64,000 nt of DNA from Pseudomonas sediminis (GTDB lineage: Bacteria; Pseudomonadota; Gammaproteobacteria; Pseudomonadales; Pseudomonadaceae). The DNA is taken from NCBI RefSeq assembly GCF_039555755.1, contig NZ_CP154631.1:3410001-3474000 (forward strand), given 5' to 3'. A model generated the notes under the pieces. It was not told the DNA's origin. It saw only the letters and a program-made list of their open reading frames with translations, and ran no database searches. This document shows positions 8,477 to 17,439 of the stretch, one piece after another (position 1 is the first letter of the stretch; the number at the start of each line of letters is the position of its first letter). Both the position numbers and the translations under genes were made by a program.

Positions 8477-10246
8477 TTACAGACCCTGTTCGCTCAACCA
8501 CAGATTGAGCGCTGCCAGTTGCCATAGCTTGGACCCGCGCAGCGGCGTGAGCTGGCTTTGCGGGTTGGTCAGCAACTGATCGAGCATGGTCGGGTTGAAC
8601 AGGCCACGATCCTGGCTGGGGTCGAGCAGCAGGTCGCGCACCCAACCGAGGGTGGCGCCCTCCAGGTGCTTGAGCCCTGGCACGGGGAAGTAGCCTTTGG
8701 GCCGGTCGATCACCGCGCTGGGGATGACCTTGCGCGCGGCTTCCTTGAGCACGTACTTGCCGCCTTCCGGCAGCTTGAACTTCGCGGGAATGCGCGCCGA
8801 CAGCTCGGCCACGCGATAGTCGAGGAACGGCGTGCGCGCTTCCAGGCCCCAGGCCATGGTCATGTTGTCCACGCGTTTGACCGGGTCGTCGACCAGCATC
8901 ACCGTGCTGTCCAGGCGCAGGGCCTTGTCCACTGCTGCATCGGCGCCGGGCATGGCGAAGTGCTCGCGAACGAACTCGCCAGCCATGTCGCCGGTCAGCC
9001 AGGCGGGCTGCACGCAGGCCGCGTATTCGTCGTGCTCACGGTCGAAGAAAGCAGCGCGGTAGGCGGCGAAAGCATCCTTGGCGCCATCGACTTGCGGATA
9101 CCAGTGGTAGCCGGCGAACAGTTCGTCAGCGCCTTGGCCGCTCTGTACCACCTTGCAGTGCTTGGCGACTTCGCGCGAAAGCAGGTAGAAGGCGATGCAA
9201 TCATGGCTGACCATTGGCTCGCTCATGGCGCGGAAGGCCTGCGGCAGCTGCTCGAGAATCTCGTGCTCGCCAATGCGCAATTGATGATGGCGGGTGCCAA
9301 AATGCTGGGCGATCAGGTCCGAATACTGGAATTCGTCGCCACGTTCGCCGCCGGCATCCTGGAAGCCGATGGAGAAGGTCAGCAGGTTCTCCACACCAGC
9401 TTCGCGCAGCAGGCCGACCAGCATGCTCGAATCGACGCCACCGGAGAGCAGTACGCCGACGTCTACCGCAGCGCGCTGACGAATCTCCACCGCTTCGCGC
9501 ATGGTCTGCAGTGTGCGGTCGCGCCATTCTTCAAAACCGAAGTTCACTTCCTCGCCTTGCGGGCCGAACTGCAGTGTCCACCAGGTGTGCTGCTCGACCT
9601 TGCCGTCGGCATCGACACGCATCCAGGTGGCTGGCGGCAGTTTCTCCACGCCCGCCAGAATGGTGCGCGGCGCGGGTACCACGGCATGGAAGTTCAAATA
9701 GTGGTTGAGGGCGACGGCATCCAGCGTCTTGGCGATGTCGCCACCCTGCAGCAGGGCTGGCAGCGACGAGGCGAAGCGCAGGCGCTCACCAGTGCGCGAG
9801 AGATAAAGCGGTTTGACGCCGAGGCGGTCGCGGGCGATGAACAGGTTCTGCTTGTCACGCTCCCAGACGGCGAAGGCGAACATGCCATTGAGCTTGGGCA
9901 GCAGTTTTTCGCCCCAGGCGTGATAGCCCTTGAGCAGCACCTCGGTGTCGCCGCCGGAGAAGAAGCGATAGCCCAGCGCTTCCAGCTCGCCGCGCAGCTC
10001 GGGGTAGTTATAGATGGCGCCGTTGAACACCATGGACAGGCCGAGATCGCTGTCGATCATCGGCTGGCCCGAGGCTTCGGCCAGATCCATGATCTTCAGC
10101 CGGCGATGGCCCAGGGCGATGGGGCCCTGGCTATGAAAGCCATGGGCGTCGGGGCCGCGAGGGGCCAGGTGGTGGGTGATGCGTTCGACTGCCGCCAGGT
10201 CCGCGGGGCGTCGATCAAAACGAAGTTCTCCAGCTATTCCGCACAT
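8477..10246 (-). CDS. asnO: N-acetylglutaminylglutamine amidotransferase (asparagine synthase-like)
   Basis: Converts the C-terminal carboxylate of N-acetylglutaminylglutamine to the amide with glutamine as nitrogen donor, the last step to NAGGN. The 589-residue protein has a class II glutaminase domain (MCGIAGELRF with catalytic Cys2; HHLAPRGPDAHG; RLKIMDLAEASGQPM) and an ATP-pyrophosphatase synthase domain with LLSGGVDSSMLVG near residue 264. The longest family members belong to asparagine synthases; linkage to ngg and the M42 peptidase identifies this one as AsnO. It is transcribed away from a MarR-type regulator across a 108-base gap with an inverted repeat. Confidence 0.93.
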   Translation of the reverse strand: MCGIAGELRFDRRPADLAAVERITHHLAPRGPDAHGFHSQGPIALGHRRLKIMDLAEASGQPMIDSDLGLSMVFNGAIYNYPELRGELEALGYRFFSGGDTEVLLKGYHAWGEKLLPKLNGMFAFAVWERDKQNLFIARDRLGVKPLYLSRTGERLRFASSLPALLQGGDIAKTLDAVALNHYLNFHAVVPAPRTILAGVEKLPPATWMRVDADGKVEQHTWWTLQFGPQGEEVNFGFEEWRDRTLQTMREAVEIRQRAAVDVGVLLSGGVDSSMLVGLLREAGVENLLTFSIGFQDAGGERGDEFQYSDLIAQHFGTRHHQLRIGEHEILEQLPQAFRAMSEPMVSHDCIAFYLLSREVAKHCKVVQSGQGADELFAGYHWYPQVDGAKDAFAAYRAAFFDREHDEYAACVQPAWLTGDMAGEFVREHFAMPGADAAVDKALRLDSTVMLVDDPVKRVDNMTMAWGLEARTPFLDYRVAELSARIPAKFKLPEGGKYVLKEAARKVIPSAVIDRPKGYFPVPGLKHLEGATLGWVRDLLLDPSQDRGLFNPTMLDQLLTNPQSQLTPLRGSKLWQLAALNLWLSEQGL

Positions 10247-10298
10247 AGTTCCTTACCGGTGTTGCCGTTGGGGAGTGGCTCGTGGTCGAGCCTTTTAC

Positions 10299-10336
10299 AC
10301 CAAAACAAAATAATGCTTTCATGTCAAAGTTTTGGT
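10299..10336. promoter_or_regulatory. Inverted repeat, candidate operator of asnO and the MarR regulator
   Basis: Perfect eight-base arms ACCAAAAC (10299-10306) and GTTTTGGT (10329-10336) enclose 22 bases. Inside lies a smaller CTTT-N6-AAAG pair. On the minus strand a TTGACA that could serve as the -35 of asnO falls within the repeat. A palindrome between a MarR gene and its divergent target is the classic place for self-regulated repression. Binding is inferred. Confidence 0.55.
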
Positions 10337-10354
10337 TGTCATTAGTTGGTGCTT

Positions 10355-10828
10355 ATGAGCGATAAAAAAGTTCCTGTTGAAATAGATTTGTCATCTGTCA
10401 TGGCCTTCGAGATGCCCCTGTTTCAGGCGCTGCGGCGCTTGCAGCAGGCGGGGGAGGTGCACGCCAAGCGCCTGGCCCGCTTCGGTGGGCTGACGCCCAT
10501 GCAGTTGATGATCCTGCAGGTGCTGGCCAGTGAAGCGCGCCTGACCGCCAGCGTGCTCAGCAGCCGCGTTAGCCTGACTGCTGCGACGCTGTCAGGCATG
10601 CTCGATCGCTTGGAAGAGCGTGGTCTGTTGCAGCGCCAGCGCGATGATCAGGATCGCCGGCGCCAGTGGCTGTTGATCAGCGATGCGGGCCGTGAGCTAA
10701 TCCAGCAGGCACCTTCGTTGATGCCACCGGAATTCAATCAGCGTTTTGCCGCGCTGACCGATTGGGAGCGCCACAGCCTCACGGCCGCGCTGCTGCGCGC
10801 CGCCGAACTGTGCGGAGAGATGGAATAA
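10355..10828 (+). CDS. MarR-family transcriptional regulator
   Basis: Dimeric winged-helix DNA-binding protein of 157 residues. The wHTH core is visible from about residue 45 to 115: LTPMQLMILQVLASEARLTASVLSSRVSLTAATLSGMLDRLEERGLL, followed by the wing RQRDDQDRRRQWLLIS. I start at ATG 10355 rather than the TTG at 10346; no strong ribosome binding site decides it. Its position, divergent from asnO as I recall for PA3458 in PAO1, suggests that it controls the NAGGN operon and its own gene. The effector is unknown. Confidence 0.88.
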   Translation: MSDKKVPVEIDLSSVMAFEMPLFQALRRLQQAGEVHAKRLARFGGLTPMQLMILQVLASEARLTASVLSSRVSLTAATLSGMLDRLEERGLLQRQRDDQDRRRQWLLISDAGRELIQQAPSLMPPEFNQRFAALTDWERHSLTAALLRAAELCGEME

Positions 10829-10874
10829 GGTGGGCGATGAATCTGCCTTTTTCAGAAAAAATTCAAGCAGGGTG

Positions 10875-10903
10875 TTGACTTAGCATCGCCGCCTGCATAA
10901 AGT
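10875..10903 (+). promoter_or_regulatory. Sigma-70-type promoter of the tRNA operon
   Basis: TTGACT (10875-10880) and TAAAGT (10898-10903) are spaced by 17 bases and end 21 bases before tRNA-Val. The match to the housekeeping promoter and the position fit a stable RNA operon. Confidence 0.65.
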
Positions 10904-10924
10904 GCGCGCCTCGCTAAGGCACAT

Positions 10925-11000
10925 GGGTGATTAGCTCAGCCGGGAGAGCATCTGCCTTACAAGCAGAGGGTCGGCGGTTCGATCCCGTCATCACCCACCA
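10925..11000 (+). tRNA. tRNA-Val (anticodon TAC)
   Basis: A 76-base cloverleaf with acceptor GGGTGAT / ATCACCC, D-arm TAGCTCAG, anticodon arm TCTGC-CTTACAA-GCAGA giving anticodon TAC, T-arm GGTTCGATCC and encoded CCA. It is the first gene of a three-tRNA operon. Confidence 0.97.
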
Positions 11001-11035
11001 TAGCCTTAGAGAGAAGGACGAAAGTCCACCGACGC

Positions 11036-11112
11036 GCAGCGGTAGTTCAGTCGGTTAGAATACCGGCCTGTCACGCCGGGGGTCGCGGGTTCGAGTCCCG
11101 TCCGCTGCGCCA
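11036..11112 (+). tRNA. tRNA-Asp (anticodon GTC), copy 1
   Basis: A 77-base cloverleaf with acceptor GCAGCGG / CCGCTGC, anticodon loop CTGTCAC giving GTC, T-arm GGTTCGAGTCC and encoded CCA. It is identical to the copy at 11221. Confidence 0.97.
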
Positions 11113-11220
11113 TTATTTCCCAGATCGACACCTTGTCGATTTGAGATGGCAAAGCCCGCAAGGGCGCCATCAGATGCAACAGAGTTCCATGAGTTCTTTG
11201 GACGCAAGTCCAACCGACAC

Positions 11221-11297
11221 GCAGCGGTAGTTCAGTCGGTTAGAATACCGGCCTGTCACGCCGGGGGTCGCGGGTTCGAGTCCCGTCCGCTGCGCCA
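11221..11297 (+). tRNA. tRNA-Asp (anticodon GTC), copy 2
   Basis: Same 77 bases as the copy at 11036. The roughly 25 bases just upstream (GACG.AAGTCCA.CCGAC) are also nearly shared, so the duplication took its 5' spacer along. Confidence 0.97.
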
Positions 11298-11303
11298 TAT
11301 ACG

Positions 11304-11336
11304 AAACCCGTCGATCGCAAAATCGACGGGTTTTTT
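11304..11336 (+). terminator. Terminator of the tRNA operon
   Basis: AAACCCGTCGAT pairs with ATCGACGGGTTT across a six-base loop and runs into six T, seven bases after the second tRNA-Asp. Confidence 0.93.
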
Positions 11337-11446
11337 ATTGCCTGTGATCCGGGGCAATCAATCGCCCTGCGGCTTTTCGTCATCTTGTCTTCACACTGGC
11401 AACGTAGCTTGCTAACGAAAGATGAAATGCCCCAGGAGAATGCCCG

Positions 11447-11530
11447 ATGGATGACTATCAGGAAGAACTGCTCGAGCGCGACGTCCTCAATCAGGATATG
11501 CCCGATGTGGACGACGCCACCGAACTTTGA
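11447..11530 (+). CDS. Small acidic protein, 27 aa
   Basis: A 28-codon frame coding for MDDYQEELLERDVLNQ followed by an acidic tail ending DDATEL. A strong AGGAGA (11434-11439) lies eight bases before ATG 11447. About one third of the residues are acidic. Its last 40 bases are also the 3' end of the araC-family gene on the other strand. No domain is recognised and the function is unknown. Support rests on the ribosome binding site and my impression that similar short proteins occur in other pseudomonads. Confidence 0.5.
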   Translation: MDDYQEELLERDVLNQDMPDVDDATEL

Positions 11531-12579
11531 GCTGCGCCGCTGGCCCTGCGCTGTGTGCGGCGGTAGTCGCCGGGTGTTTGCCCGAGCCAGCGCTTGAAGG
11601 CGCGCTGGAAGGCTTCGGCCGAGGCGAAGCCGAGCAGGTACGCGATCTCGCCAAAGGCCAGCTCGGTGTCACGGATATAGGCCGTGGCCAGGTCGCGGCG
11701 GGTGTCGTTGAGGATGGCGCGAAACTGCGTGCCTTCCTCGGCCAGCTTGCGCCGCAACGTCCAGCTCGGCAGGTGCAGGCTGCGCGCCACTTCCTGCAGA
11801 TCCGGCTCATGGCCGTGCAGCAAGGGCCCCAGCAGCTGGATGACCTGTTCGCGCAGGCTGCGCGTGCGGGTCAGCTGATCAAGCTCTCGTTCACACAGCT
11901 CCAGCAGGTGCCGCCAGGTGCCAGGGCAATGCTGTGGATTGCGCAGGGCCAGGGTTTCGCTGCTCAGGCGCAGGCGGTTGGCGCCGCTGGCAAATTCCAC
12001 CGGGCAGCCGAACAGGGGCTCGTAACGCTCGCTATAGTCGGGTGGCGGAAATTCGATTTCAACCTTGTCCGCGATGATGGGGCGGTCGACCACCTGGCTC
12101 AGGTTGCTCTGCCAGCCGGCCAGCACCGAATCCACCACGAAGCGGTTGTAGGCGTTGTAGGGGCTGATCGAGTAGAAATGCAGCCAGGCGCCGCGGGCAT
12201 CCTCGCTGAAGCCCGAACGGCCGCGATAGTTGGCGGCGTACAGCGGCTCGAAGCGCGTCAGCGTGCGTGCCGCTTCGCGCAGATCAGGCGCCTGCGCGGC
12301 GCAGATGCCGGCCAGGCCAATCTGGCTCAGTCGGCTGTGGCGGCCCATGTCCAGGCCCAGGGCCGGGTTGTTGCACAGGGCAATGGCGCTGTGGCCAAGG
12401 CGCATGAAGCGCGGGATCGACAGGCGCGCGCGCGGCTCGCTCAGGCGTGCTGAATCCAGACCGAACTGTTCGAGCAACGGTTCGGGGCGCTGGCCCTGTT
12501 CGCGCAGTGCGTCGGCCAATGCCTGGGTGAAGCCGACGGAGAGATCGCCAAGGCGAACGCGTGATGCCTTCATAACCAT
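11491..12579 (-). CDS. AraC-family transcriptional regulator
   Basis: DNA-binding regulator of 362 residues with an N-terminal arabinose-binding-like domain of the ArgR/OruR/MmsR type (about 35-215) and two C-terminal helix-turn-helix motifs (about 250-345): LQEVARSLHLPSWTLRRKLAEEG and TELAFGEIAYLLGFASAEAFQRAFKRW, then the family GQTPGDYRR. The start ATG at 12579 overlaps the stop of the nitrilase-like gene by ten bases, so translation is probably coupled. A second Met lies two codons on. The likely operator is the pair of 21-bp-phased repeats at 13666-13697, upstream of the two-gene operon and facing fadH. Its inducer is unknown. Confidence 0.9.
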   Translation of the reverse strand: MVMKASRVRLGDLSVGFTQALADALREQGQRPEPLLEQFGLDSARLSEPRARLSIPRFMRLGHSAIALCNNPALGLDMGRHSRLSQIGLAGICAAQAPDLREAARTLTRFEPLYAANYRGRSGFSEDARGAWLHFYSISPYNAYNRFVVDSVLAGWQSNLSQVVDRPIIADKVEIEFPPPDYSERYEPLFGCPVEFASGANRLRLSSETLALRNPQHCPGTWRHLLELCERELDQLTRTRSLREQVIQLLGPLLHGHEPDLQEVARSLHLPSWTLRRKLAEEGTQFRAILNDTRRDLATAYIRDTELAFGEIAYLLGFASAEAFQRAFKRWLGQTPGDYRRTQRRASGAAQSSVASSTSGIS

Positions 12580-13595
12580 AGATTGATCAGTTGCGCGCCA
12601 CGCTCGCTGGCGCCGCGTTCGCTGCGACCGGCATCGAAGGCGAGCGCCTGGGACTGACCGCTACGCTCCCACAATCGGCCGCGCAGATGGACTTTCAGCC
12701 CGGCGCGAATGCCATGGGTCTGCAGTTGTTCGCCAAGCTCGGCGTCGTCCGCCTGGCTGTCCAGATCGCTGGGCATTGCCAAGAGCTCGATGGTCTCGTC
12801 GCCAGCCGTCGTTGCCTGGCGCAACTGCTGCATGTCACCGCCGAGTAGCACGCCGAGGCGACCTGCCGGGGTCTCCAGCACCTGCACGGCGCCGTTTGTT
12901 TCGGTCGTCAGTGCGCCTGCACTGAAAGCGTGGCGTTGTGGCTGGCCGAGCGGGTTGCCGGCCCGGTCGAAGACCAGGCTGACGTTGTACAGCGGCCCGC
13001 GGCCGATCTCGAGACGCCCCTGTTCTATATGAGGCTCGGGCAGAACGATGGAACCCGCCACCAGGGTGATCTGGTAATCGCGAGCCAGAGCGCCAAACAG
13101 TTGCTGATAGTCACGCGCCATGCTCTTGGCCTTGGTTCGCAGCATGGCATCGTCCAGGCGCGCGTCGTCTGCGGCGCCCAGCAGTGCGCCGAGAAAATCC
13201 AGCGGATTGGTTGCCGCCAGCCAGTGCATGGCCTGGTGGCGCTCGGTGGCACGATAGAGTTCTTCTTTCTCGCCAACGGCGAGCAGCCAGGTGCCGATAT
13301 GTTCCGGCAGCACGACGACGGTGCGCGCGTTGAGCATGCCCCGCTCGCGGGCGTGATCGAGGTAGGCCGCCAGTTTCAGGCGCAGGCGGGCGAGGCTCTG
13401 GTAGTCCGCTGCGAACAGCTCCGGCTGGATGCCCAGCAGGTTACCGCGCGGGCCGGGCTCGCCGATATCCAGCGCGACCTGGCTGCGCAGGTCGGACAGG
13501 TAGTGGCTGCTGGGACGCTGCTCGATCCACTGGGCGTAGCTGCCAAGGCCGGCCAGCAGTGCGAACGCGAGCAGAAGGGTGATCAGTAGGCGCAT
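12570..13595 (-). CDS. Nitrilase-fold protein, probably catalytically inactive, membrane-anchored
   Basis: A 341-residue protein with an N-terminal hydrophobic anchor or signal (MRLLITLLLAFALLAGLGSY), then a carbon-nitrogen-hydrolase-like fold: VVVLPEHIG carries the family Glu, YNVSLVFDRAGNPLG matches the strand before the catalytic Lys, and GRLGVLLGGDMQQL matches the strand that should carry the catalytic Cys. The Cys position reads Gly and the Lys region reads QRHAF, so two of the three catalytic residues appear to be missing. It is followed, with overlap, by the AraC regulator and diverges from fadH. A sensory, binding or scaffolding role is possible. Start chosen at 13595 for the signal-like N terminus; a 13652 start adds 19 hydrophilic residues. 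Confidence 0.72.
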   Translation of the reverse strand: MRLLITLLLAFALLAGLGSYAQWIEQRPSSHYLSDLRSQVALDIGEPGPRGNLLGIQPELFAADYQSLARLRLKLAAYLDHARERGMLNARTVVVLPEHIGTWLLAVGEKEELYRATERHQAMHWLAATNPLDFLGALLGAADDARLDDAMLRTKAKSMARDYQQLFGALARDYQITLVAGSIVLPEPHIEQGRLEIGRGPLYNVSLVFDRAGNPLGQPQRHAFSAGALTTETNGAVQVLETPAGRLGVLLGGDMQQLRQATTAGDETIELLAMPSDLDSQADDAELGEQLQTHGIRAGLKVHLRGRLWERSGQSQALAFDAGRSERGASERGAQLINLWL

Positions 13596-13665
13596 TTCGG
13601 GATGTTCGGCTTCGTTGCGGTGCAGGTTAGGTCGGTCGAGCCGTGCTGCCAAGGTGAATTGCTAC

Positions 13666-15831
<2,166 letters not shown>

Positions 15832-15848
15832 TGATGACGCCCCGCCTA

Positions 15849-15989
15849 CAGACCGTTTGAAAACGTAGCGAGCGAAGGTCAGGCAAGGCAAAAAATGGCG
15901 AGAAAGCGCAGTTTACGAGTTGTAAATGAGCATTTTGAGCCGTTTTTTAACGCAGCATGGCCGAGCGCAGTAGTTTTCATACGGTCTGC
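15849..15989. repeat. MITE-like palindromic element
   Basis: An element of about 140 bases whose ends are inverted: CAGACCGTTTGAAAAC on the left and GTTTTCATACGGTCTG on the right. Inside are further mirrored parts (GCCATTTTTTG-like against CCGTTTTTTAACG; TTTACGAGTTGTAAA). I recognise this pattern as a recurrent intergenic element of pseudomonads. It has no open frame and looks like a non-autonomous mobile unit or a large REP-like cruciform between fadH and the next gene. Confidence 0.7.
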
Positions 15990-16034
15990 TGCGAGGTGTT
16001 GGCTGTCTGGCCTGACAACAATAAGGAGAAGCCG

Positions 16035-16466
16035 ATGTCTCTCAATACCCAGCTACAACCTGCCGCTGCAGCCAGCCTCGAGCGCTGGCACCAGTTCGTT
16101 GCCGCCAAGGATCTGAGCGCCTTGCCTGAGTTGCTGCACCCACAGGCGGTGTTCCGCTCACCGATGGCACATACACCGTATCCGGGGGCGCAGGTGGTCA
16201 ATCTGATCCTCAATACTGTGCTCAAGGTATTCGAAGACTTCGCCTATCACCGTGAACTGGCCACCGCTGATGGTCTCAACGTGGTGCTGGAGTTTTCCGC
16301 GAAGGTTGGTGGGCGCGAGTTGAAAGGAATCGACATGATTCGCTTCGACGACTCGGGGCGAATCGTCGAGTTCGAGGTGATGGTGCGTCCGATGAGTGGG
16401 CTGCAGGCGCTCGGTGCCGAAATGGCCCAGCGCCTGGCGCCTTTTCTCGCTGCAGCCAAAGGCTGA
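16035..16466 (+). CDS. NTF2-like (SnoaL-type) fold protein
   Basis: A 143-residue cytoplasmic protein with the alpha+beta cone fold pattern of NTF2/SnoaL-like proteins: LERWHQFVAAKDLSALPELLHPQAVFRSP, a middle helix, then FSAKVGGRELKGIDMIRFDDSGRIVEFEVMVRPM, the typical last strands. Members bind or isomerise small hydrophobic ligands, and many have no known role. Start ATG 16035 follows AAGGAGA. It lies downstream of fadH beyond the MITE-like element, so shared transcription is uncertain. Confidence 0.85.
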   Translation: MSLNTQLQPAAAASLERWHQFVAAKDLSALPELLHPQAVFRSPMAHTPYPGAQVVNLILNTVLKVFEDFAYHRELATADGLNVVLEFSAKVGGRELKGIDMIRFDDSGRIVEFEVMVRPMSGLQALGAEMAQRLAPFLAAAKG

Positions 16467-16474
16467 ACGGCGCT

Positions 16475-16867
16475 CTACTTGAGAACGCCCACTTCTCGAT
16501 AAAAGCGCTCGGCGCCTGGGTGCAGCGGAATCGGCAGACCACTGGTGGCGCGCTCCAGTCTGATGTCCTTGGCTGCCGGATGCGCTTCGGCCAATCGGTC
16601 GAGGTTCTCGAAGAGCAACTTGGTCATCTGATAGGCCATGGCGTCGGAAACGCTGGTCTGGCTCACCAGAACGTTGGTGATGGTCGCCGTCGTCACGTCG
16701 CTGCCCTGGCCTTTGTAGGTGCCGGCAGGAATGGTGCCCGACTGATAGGCGCTGCTGCCGATACCGCCGGTAAGGATGTTGATCGAGGTTGGATTAGCGT
16801 GAGCGTTGGGACTACTGGCCAAAATCGCGGCAGCGGCGAACAGGCCAAGGCGCTTGGCTAAGTGCAT
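16475..16867 (-). pseudogene. TAXI-family TRAP transporter binding protein with large internal deletion
   Basis: The 130-residue frame joins the two ends of a TAXI-type periplasmic binding protein. It has a signal peptide (residues 1-24), the start of the mature protein (TSINILTGGIGSSAYQSGT) and then, without transition, the family's C-terminal part: IPAGTYKGQGSDV, SDAMAYQMTKLLFENLD and LHPGAERFYREVGVLK. Family members are about 310-330 residues, so roughly 190 residues of the ligand-binding lobes are gone in frame. No TRAP membrane subunit is nearby. It may still be expressed and exported but should not bind ligand normally. Confidence 0.8.
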
Positions 16868-17439
16868 GGGAATTCTCCGTTGTTGTTATTTTTAGCTAAG
16901 GACGCGGCAGTGCTGTGCAGGCAGTCTTCTGGCGCCGGAATAGGCACTCGCGAAGCGGATTGAATGATGAGGGGTTGGCAGTGAGGTGATAGCAGAACAT
17001 GGCTGACCTCTTGTCTTTTTTATCAGTCCGGCCGCGCGACAGGCGCGCGAGCTTGTACGTGCCAGAGCGGGTGACGTGCCAGGTTGTCGGATCACTGCTC
17101 TGGAGCGGATGAGCCCAATGCTATGGGCTGAAATAGGCAAAACTCCGCTTGTGAGGCAGGGTTGAAAAGCAAGAATCCGCCGATCGAGTTGTGTTGGGCA
17201 GGCTGTTACTCATCCCGGCGGACCGGACCGCTGGCAGCTTTCGTACTTTCCGGTCTGGTCACATTTTTGCGCCAAGCAGTGGCCTATTTGGGCTGGCTCG
17301 CAGAGTGAGTGCCAACCCAGTCACATTGCTGTGGTTGGGTTTTCCCCTAGACTTGCTCGAGGTATCAAGGACGATATCAGTGCAGAGTCTGCGCTGCGCT
17401 GGCACGCGACGTATTCCCGGTTGGTCCAGAGGGTCCTCA
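16868..17439. other. Intergenic stretch, 572 bases, no gene recognised
   Basis: Between the TAXI remnant and the coiled-coil protein no frame shows a recognisable domain or a good ribosome binding site. Composition is less GC-rich than the neighbours, as expected of control DNA or an eroded gene. A small inverted repeat, CCAACC / GGTTGG followed by GTTTTCC, lies at about 17312-17343 and may belong to the promoter or leader of the gene at 17440. The frame is open upstream of 17440 to 17191, but that extension looks non-coding. Confidence 0.6.
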
